From NCBI GenBank assembly GCA_028829895.1, contig CM054180.1, forward strand, positions 88,661,135 through 88,725,134: a stretch of DNA of 64,000 nt. Reading direction: 5' to 3'. This DNA comes from Sinotaia quadrata. Lineage: Eukaryota; Mollusca; Gastropoda; Architaenioglossa; Viviparidae. The notes beneath the pieces are model-generated. The model was not told where the DNA came from and made no database searches. It was given only the letters and a program-made list of their open reading frames with translations. Positions 59,635-64,000 of this stretch are shown here, piece after piece (the stretch's first letter is position 1; each line of letters begins with the position of its first letter). Made by a program: the position numbers and the translations under genes.

Positions 59635-62038
59635 TTCTCTGTATGTCTGATGTTTAGATTTCTCACAATATCATGTCAAAAAAGATGTCCCATCATGTCC
59701 AAATAATTCTGTCAAATTAAACTCGTCCTTTTTAGCCAATTACTTCTTAATTGGGTCAGGTGTGTCCAAAGGGTTAAAGTATTACAACTTATCCTCTATG
59801 CAATGTACCCACATGTTCAAAGTATTACTTTCAAAACTTATGCAATGTACTAAAAAATGTTCAAAATATTATTAAATGTCATTTATGTAATGTACTGAAA
59901 TGTTCAAAGTACTACAACTTGTTGATCTCTATGCCATGTACCCACATGTTCAATTTATTACTTGTTATCTTCTATGCAAGTAGTCCCTAACCCAGTGCAC
60001 CCATGATGAGGTGTGAAAAGTAGTGCAAATGTAGGCTGTTCCAATAACCCCTCATCATTCATATTTGGTTTCATAAACTTGAATTTTAAACCTGAGCAAT
60101 GTGAAAAGAGATTTCAACAGTTCATTATCAAAGAGCCTGTGATGCCTTATTTATGAATCCTTTTACTTGCCAATTAGAGGTAACAAAAATAACTACTTTG
60201 ACTGTGAGCTTCACCCTTTTACTTGCCAATTAGAGGTAACAAAATTACTACTTTGTGAGCTTCATTCAAATACGAAGAGAAGAAGTGGATCTTTAAAATG
60301 ATATTGTTCTAAATCGTGTGCAACAGATGATAACTTTTGAAATATGATTGACTGAAAAGGGTTTTCTATTTTAAAAATGTAGTGTACAGAATAAAATCTT
60401 ATTTTGATTCCACTTATCTATGTTAAGCCCTATTTTTATCAATGAACATAATGGAGTCTAAACAATGATCTTGATTTACAGATGCCCATCTAGATGACTG
60501 CTTACAAATGGGAAAATCATTTTACTTTCCCAAACTGCAAAAACTGGTGATGAAATGATCAGCCTCAAATCAGACTGATTATGAAAAGCATGTGAATTAA
60601 TAGTTTTTCTAAATTCAGTTCTGATGAGAAGAAGTGGATCTTTAAAATGATATTGCTCTAAAATTGTGCAGAACAGAAAAAAATCTTTGGTATATGATTG
60701 ACTGAAAACAGTTTCCTGCTTAAAAAAAAAACATAACATACAAAATAAAATCTTATTTTGATTCCCTTACCTATGTGAAGACTTGTTTTTAACAATGAAC
60801 ATGGGAGAGTTGAAACACAGACCTCAATTAACATATGCCCATCTAGAAGACTGTTTACAAACGAGAAAATCATTTTACACTCCAAAAACTAACAATGTAC
60901 TAAAAATCAGTGATTTATTATGTAAAGCAGATAAATTAATACTTATTCTCTGATGAGCTCTTATGACTAAAACATGCTTAACTTTTCAAATTTGTTTGTT
61001 TATTGAAAACCAGATACAAGTAACAATAAAACATGAGTTCAACTTTTTTTCATATTTGCATGTTTGCTTATTGAAATCCAGATACAAATAACAATACAAA
61101 GAATATTTTTAATTAACGATAACTGGCTATCTAAATTAAAGTAAAAATAATAACTATATTCTAATCACTAGTTCAATATTATTTTTTAAAAATAAATAAG
61201 AAGAAAACAATTTATTATATTTATTTTGTAAAAAAATAATTTATCTTCCAGACTGAAAAAGAGTAAATTCACAATGAAAAAGTGAAAAGAGTAATTTGTC
61301 AAATAATTTAATACAAACTTTCTAAATGTAAAATTACCTCTTTAATATAATAAATTCATATATTATGTATGACTAAATGTGATGTTTCGCATATTATTTA
61401 ATGTCCAGTACAAAATAAGCTTTGAAAAATTGGTGTCCACCACTCTTCTGAAAATTTAAATGTGCTCTTGGTCACAAGAAGTTTGGGGACCACTACTCTA
61501 TGCAATGTATCCAAATGACATGTGACAGAATATTTCCTTCTCAAATGAGCATTTTCTGTTAACATAGATTGTGTGTATAAATGGTACTAAGCATGACTGA
61601 TTTGGCCTACCAATCTAATATGTTGGACACATAATTATTGAAGTCTATATCTTTTCCTCTAGCAACCCCACTGGTCTCTATTACAGGATAAAATTATATT
61701 ATTCTACTAATGTCATATATTGAGGAAATGCAGTATCAAACACATTTTTTCTTTCAGATTTGCATCTACTGTAAAATCCAATAAAAAATATTGTATCACT
61801 AGCATTTAAAAAAAATCATATTAAAATAATGACTATAATCTCAGGTATATAATTTTTAATCATTTGATCAATTTGGAAATAAGATCTTTCTTTTTTCCTT
61901 TTTACCTCATATTTTTGCAGCTCTTGTCGTATTGCATCCAACTTTTGTGCATTCTCTTCTACTTTCTTGTCCAACATGTTGGGATCTCCTAGAGCTGGGT
62001 TACTGGCATAAACGTCTTTTAGCTTGAGCATACCTTCC
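50637..62038 (-). CDS. CIP4/TOCA-type F-BAR adaptor (TRIP10/FNBP1/FNBP1L-like), 3' part of gene, four exons
   Basis: The exons at 62038-61906, 55959-55826, 52759-52668 and 50800-50637 join in phase on the - strand to about 173 residues ending in TAG. The order is: end of the HR1 domain (LKLKDVYASNPALGDPNMLD and following coiled coil), the GYLAE segment, a Ser/Gln/Pro-rich linker, an acidic DDFDGDADF stretch, then a full SH3 domain. This matches the C-terminal half of CIP4/TOCA proteins, which are known to bind Cdc42-GTP through HR1, recruit N-WASP/dynamin through SH3 and bend membranes through an N-terminal F-BAR. The F-BAR exons lie right of the window. Gene 1 ends tail-to-tail with it, 30.8 kb away. 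The paralogue is undecided. Confidence 0.92.
52668..52759 (-). CDS. CIP4/TOCA-like exon: acidic linker and first strand of SH3
   Basis: This exon is 92 bp (1 base, 30 codons, 1 base). Acceptor ATAACAG, donor CAGG|GTAAGT. It encodes PIDGDEGPDDFDGDADFSVI followed by GTCRALYPFQ. ALYPF is the first conserved SH3 motif, so the SH3 domain is split by the intron after PFQ, with the split codon giving Ala. The acidic DD-rich stretch also occurs before the SH3 in vertebrate relatives. Confidence 0.92.
52940..53490. repeat. Degenerate tandem repeat of about 60 bp in an intron
   Basis: Repeating blocks of AATTATGCATGTTTTGCAAA plus CCTTTTATCATCACCTTAAT-like sequence, about eight copies, all diverged. 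It lies in the intron between the exons at 52759 and 55826. Confidence 0.65.
54290..54600 (-). mobile_element. Possible LINE reverse-transcriptase relic
   Basis: The + strand frame RTKPCGTPN...RYQIQ...INQGRVNGSG looks like the antisense reading often seen opposite LINE reverse-transcriptase 3' regions, as I remember it. That would place a decayed LINE on the - strand. No conserved RT motif can be read in sense, so this is weak. Confidence 0.25.
55120..55480 (+). mobile_element. hAT transposase relic (C-terminal half piece)
   Basis: Two overlapping + strand frames give a plausible hAT segment: KSEWFDASLEKFKSDFSACF, then after a frameshift FDFLVLFVDNPLTSDVSVSV and EGAVQLEIIENS. The pattern 'F..RF.DF...NPF...EI..L' is characteristic of BED-type hAT transposases before their C-terminal domain. 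No terminal repeats were found. The assignment is from memory of the family. Confidence 0.5.
55826..55959 (-). CDS. CIP4/TOCA-like exon: end of HR1 and Ser/Gln-rich linker
   Basis: This exon is 134 bp (44 codons plus 2 bases), acceptor TTAACAG, donor GC|GTATGA. It begins GYLAECEGKRR (compare GWLAE in vertebrates) and continues SASGDSIHSSDSGQQPHMVS and APGTPQQPHNVY, a low-complexity linker. An alternative donor (GAAG|GTAAGC) inside the exon would remove the linker, but the frame would then not join the next exon in phase, so the longer form is preferred. Confidence 0.88.
56340..56570. repeat. Two-and-a-half-copy repeat of about 105 bp in an intron
   Basis: TTGCTGCACAAT(T/C)AGTGCATCTCA, followed by TATGCTGT and a CAGGCAG(A/G)TTTA block, occurs at about 56340-56450 and 56440-56570. 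The copies are moderately diverged. Confidence 0.6.
56571..59295. other. Intron sequence
   Basis: No exon was recognised. Related words occur at both sides of 57100-58380 (GGGAAAGATTTAT near 57241 and 58378), which may hint at an old interspersed repeat, but no ends could be fixed. Confidence 0.35.
59296..59773 (+). mobile_element. piggyBac-like relic: acidic N-terminus and right end
   Basis: From ATG 59296 the frame reads MVESDSESDVLLSDSEWDG, an acidic start like piggyBac transposases, and breaks soon after (the neighbouring frame continues NDEDVIAPCNPWFHVHDEEQ). The right end is GTGTCCAAAGGG at 59762-59773, followed by TTAA at 59774-59777, the piggyBac target. The left end was not found. 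A (TA)n microsatellite of 56 bases (59578-59633) lies inside. Confidence 0.5.
59578..59633. repeat. (TA)n microsatellite
   Basis: About 28 uninterrupted TA units inside the piggyBac-like relic, likely polymorphic. Confidence 0.97.
59785..59979. repeat. Degenerate 50-bp repeat interrupted by an insertion
   Basis: CTATGCAATGTACCCACATG plus TTCAAAGTATTAC units, about four copies. A further unit piece (CTATGCAATGTATCCAAATG) follows the hAT-type element at 61498, showing that the element landed inside this array. Confidence 0.7.
59980..61497. mobile_element. Non-autonomous hAT-type element (1.5 kb) with exact 8-bp target duplication
   Basis: Flanked by CTATGCAA at 59972-59979 and 61498-61505. 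Left end GTAGTCCCTAACCC; right end, reverse-complemented, AGTAGTGGTCCCCAAAC, resembling the CAGTGGTCCCCAA ends of Charlie-type hAT elements. It contains a 56-bp duplication (ACTTGCCAATTAGAGGTAAC near 60162 and 60218) and two copies, 349 bases apart, of a unit of about 265 bp. No transposase was seen. Confidence 0.8.
60277..60892. repeat. Internal direct repeat of the hAT-type element
   Basis: Units at about 60277-60541 and 60626-60892 both open with GAGAAGAAGTGGATCTTTAA and close with GAAAATCATTTTAC. They are clearly diverged from each other, with indels. Confidence 0.8.
61906..62038 (-). CDS. CIP4/TOCA-like exon: HR1 domain
   Basis: This exon is 133 bp (1 base plus 44 codons), acceptor TTTATAG, donor GAG|GTAAAA. 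It encodes GMLKLKDVYASNPALGDPNM and then LDKKVEENAQKLDAIRQELQ, a coiled-coil HR1 half matching the 'KMKDVYLKNPQMGDPASLD' type sequence of the vertebrate family. The HR1 domain binds Cdc42-GTP. The exon before it lies beyond 62038 and was not found within the window. Confidence 0.92.
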
Positions 62039-62322
62039 CTATAAAGAGTAATCTCAAATTAACTTAAATAAAACATTCATAAAAATATACACTAATCTTT
62101 AAATATGAGCATTTTCTTGAAACTATAGAGCACACTACCAGTAATTGCAAGTGTATTTTTCTCCCTAAAGAGATCAATCTATATATCAGAATGAAAATGA
62201 GCACTCATGCACTTCATAGTAAGGATAATGAGGAAAATAGTAACTAACCTAGATATTTTATGTCCTATCTGATAACTGTAGAATATGTACCAAGTCTTAT
62301 AAACTATAAAGACTAAGCAGAT

Positions 62323-62600
62323 TTTTTTTTTTTTTTAAAGTACAATAGTGTTGCATCTTGTGTGCAATTAACACAAATTCAGCACGTGCTATAGATAAAG
62401 AAGGGATCACATGAAGTACAAGGGACAATGTGAGATTGTACCAAGAAATATCGGGACAGCTGCTGACTACTAGTACTATGCTTTAAAAGAAGACAACAAC
62501 ATAAGATGGAATCAGCTTCTAAAGATGAACCAGAGCCAACTGCTTTACACACAACTTGCTCTCCATCACACAAACCTGACTTTTTTCGCTCTCTCGATAA
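62323..62600 (-). mobile_element. Candidate short retroposon with A-tail
   Basis: A GC-richer block of about 240 bases ends on the - strand in a run of 15 A (T-run at 62323-62337 on +), which would suit a SINE. No A/B box promoter or target duplication was found, so the class is not supported beyond the tail. Confidence 0.2.
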
Positions 62601-62779
62601 TTTCTTTTCTTCACAGAAAAATCAATAGACTTTTCATCTATTGAAGTTTTCTGTTCTGGTTTGTTCCTGTGAGGATTTCCTCTTCTCAACTTATTCTGAA
62701 GAGGGCATTCTACTTGTTATAGTTCATGTGAAGGTGGTTAGTTCCTTATATTGCAGGTGATGATTTTTGTGTTTTTATT

Positions 62780-63960
62780 AGTTTATGTTTTGGGTTTTTT
62801 AAGTCACTACCTAAAATGTTTTAAAGGTGTATTGTGTTTGTTGATGTAAAGAAATTGACGAGTGCTTTTTGAATTATTTTTTCTGTTTGTGGCTGTGGAT
62901 AAAGTAGTGGAGAGTGGGACTTGTAACCAATTTGTGGTGTCAATGATTGCTTGCAAGTTTTTGTCCTTAAATCTTGTGTGTTAATAATGATGAATTTTGC
63001 CTAATCTGAAAATGGTTTTGTTGTGTAAGTTATTGTGTAGGTTAGGTCTTGGCGAATTTTTCATTTTATAAATCTGTTTAATTTGTGCATACATTTCTGA
63101 ACTGTATATGGAAGTGTGGCTGTCTGCCATGTTTTATACCAGATTTTGCCCCTTTATCTGCTGTTTCATTTCCTGATATATTTTTGTGGCTTGGTATCCA
63201 TATTAATGTGCTTTTAATGTTATGTTTATCTACTTTCTTAATGTAGTTTCTTATTTTGTTTGTGGTGTATGTTCTAGAAATGATGTTTGTGTTGCATAAA
63301 GTCTGTACTGAAAATAATGAGTCAGTTACTATTAGTATGTTTTTATTTAGGGTTAAGGGTGGATTTTTGTTCAGTTCTGAAAGTGCTTTTTGGATGGCTA
63401 CCAGTTCAGCTGTTAGTATTGATTTAGCAGGGTGTAATTTGTAAGTGTATTTTCCTTGGTAATAGTGAATGGCTGCTCCAGTTCCTTCAGATGTTTTGGA
63501 AACATCTGTATAAATGTTGAGATGATCCAGATATTTTTTTATATATATGCTCTAATGTGTTTTGTCATGATTGTTATGCATTGGGACATTTTGAGTTTTT
63601 ATCATTGTAAGATCTACTTGTGGGGGGTGAGATGGTCCATGGTGAGGTGGTGGGACCATTTGAAGGGGTTCTGTTTTGGATTAAGTTTTTAAATAAGCTT
63701 TTTCGCTGGTGGGGGGTAGTCTGTCATCTGTCCATTTTGTATGTTTTATTTTTTTTATTTTTCTGGAAATTTTTAACATAATTGTATGTTTCCTGCTATT
63801 CAAAGATGTAATGCTTTGATGAGTATTGTTTCATGCCATATGGTGTCAAAAGCTTTTGAGATGTCGAGAAAGATGATTATTGGGTGTTTTCCTGTCAATC
63901 TGTCAGTTATATTGCTGATGAGTCTGTTGGTGGTGTCTAGTGGTGTCAACGGGTATTCAG
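62780..63960 (-). mobile_element. LINE fragment with RT motif and RNase H domain (same family as 3250-5610)
   Basis: On the - strand, a reverse-transcriptase piece (IIIFLDISKAFDTIWHETIL, about 63830-63900) is followed, after a deletion, by a near-complete RNase H domain: IYTDVSKTSEGTGAAI (63540-63485), AELVAIQKALSEL, IVTDSLFSV and WIPSHKNISGNETADKGAK (about 63150-63215). The C-terminal part continues AQIKQIYKMKN with many breaks. Shared phrases (GNETADKGAK, AQIKQI) tie it to the LINE at 3250. It lies in sense with the CIP4/TOCA-like gene. Stops and frameshifts show it is dead. Confidence 0.82.
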
Positions 63961-64000
63961 GACCCAGGTACCCATTGCAGTGCTAATACCCGGGTAGTAA

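Noticed and set aside
59406..59706. Ile/Tyr repeat frames on the + strand
   Set aside because: Translation of the (TA)n microsatellite inside a transposon relic.
62379..62573. Extra CIP4/TOCA-like exon or small Cys/Ser-rich gene
   Set aside because: No splice signals in phase with the HR1 exon and no recognisable domain; more likely part of a repeat.

Overview
The window is animal nuclear DNA. It is strongly AT-rich, intron-rich and repeat-rich, with no bacterial-style gene packing. Two spliced genes can be read exon by exon, and almost everything else is intron, intergenic DNA, transposons or tandem repeats. The repeat mix (RNase H-bearing LINE, several piggyBac families, hAT, pogo/Tigger-like DNA elements, many minisatellites) and the protein divergence fit an invertebrate, possibly a mollusc. 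That placement is inference, and nothing in the window fixes the species.

Gene 1 (+ strand, 2567-19805) is the 3' part of a calcium-binding mitochondrial carrier of the SCaMC type (SLC25A23/24/25 group). Six exons encode the whole three-repeat carrier domain (about 301 residues) and the stop codon. The EF-hand exons must lie left of base 1. Its introns are crowded with mobile DNA. Intron 2567-exon+2 (3013-10026) holds a LINE 3' fragment split by a TA-flanked pogo/Tigger-like element, a nearly intact piggyBac copy and a 275-bp pyrimidine tract next to an exon. Intron 10135-12318 holds a second, deleted copy of the same piggyBac family. Intron 12487-17619 holds three TTAA-flanked elements of a second piggyBac-like family, making up about 68 percent of that intron.

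The 30.8 kb between the genes (19806-50636) has no recognisable host gene. It contains the probable 3' UTRs of both converging genes, a decayed hAT element of the GTF2IRD2/SCAND3-like BED type (27245-29740, 8-bp target duplication), and several minisatellites: a 36/72-bp array, a 64-bp triplicate, a 41-bp array and a 0.8-kb array with variable unit length.

Gene 2 (- strand, 62038-50637, continuing right of the window) is the 3' part of a CIP4/TOCA-type F-BAR adaptor (TRIP10/FNBP1/FNBP1L family). Four exons encode the end of the HR1 (Cdc42-binding) domain, an acidic linker and a complete C-terminal SH3 domain ending in TAG. The F-BAR exons lie beyond base 64000. Its introns carry a piggyBac-like relic, a 1.5-kb hAT-type element with exact 8-bp target duplications, a hAT transposase relic, and a second copy of the LINE family found in gene 1.

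The two host genes are convergent and functionally unrelated as far as the sequence shows: one is a mitochondrial inner-membrane ATP-Mg/phosphate carrier, the other a membrane-curvature/actin adaptor. The most notable features are the dense TTAA-element cluster in one gene, a piggyBac transposase broken by only one stop and one frameshift while keeping its DDD triad, clean nested-insertion evidence in the LINE, and duplicated exon ends just downstream of two carrier exons.
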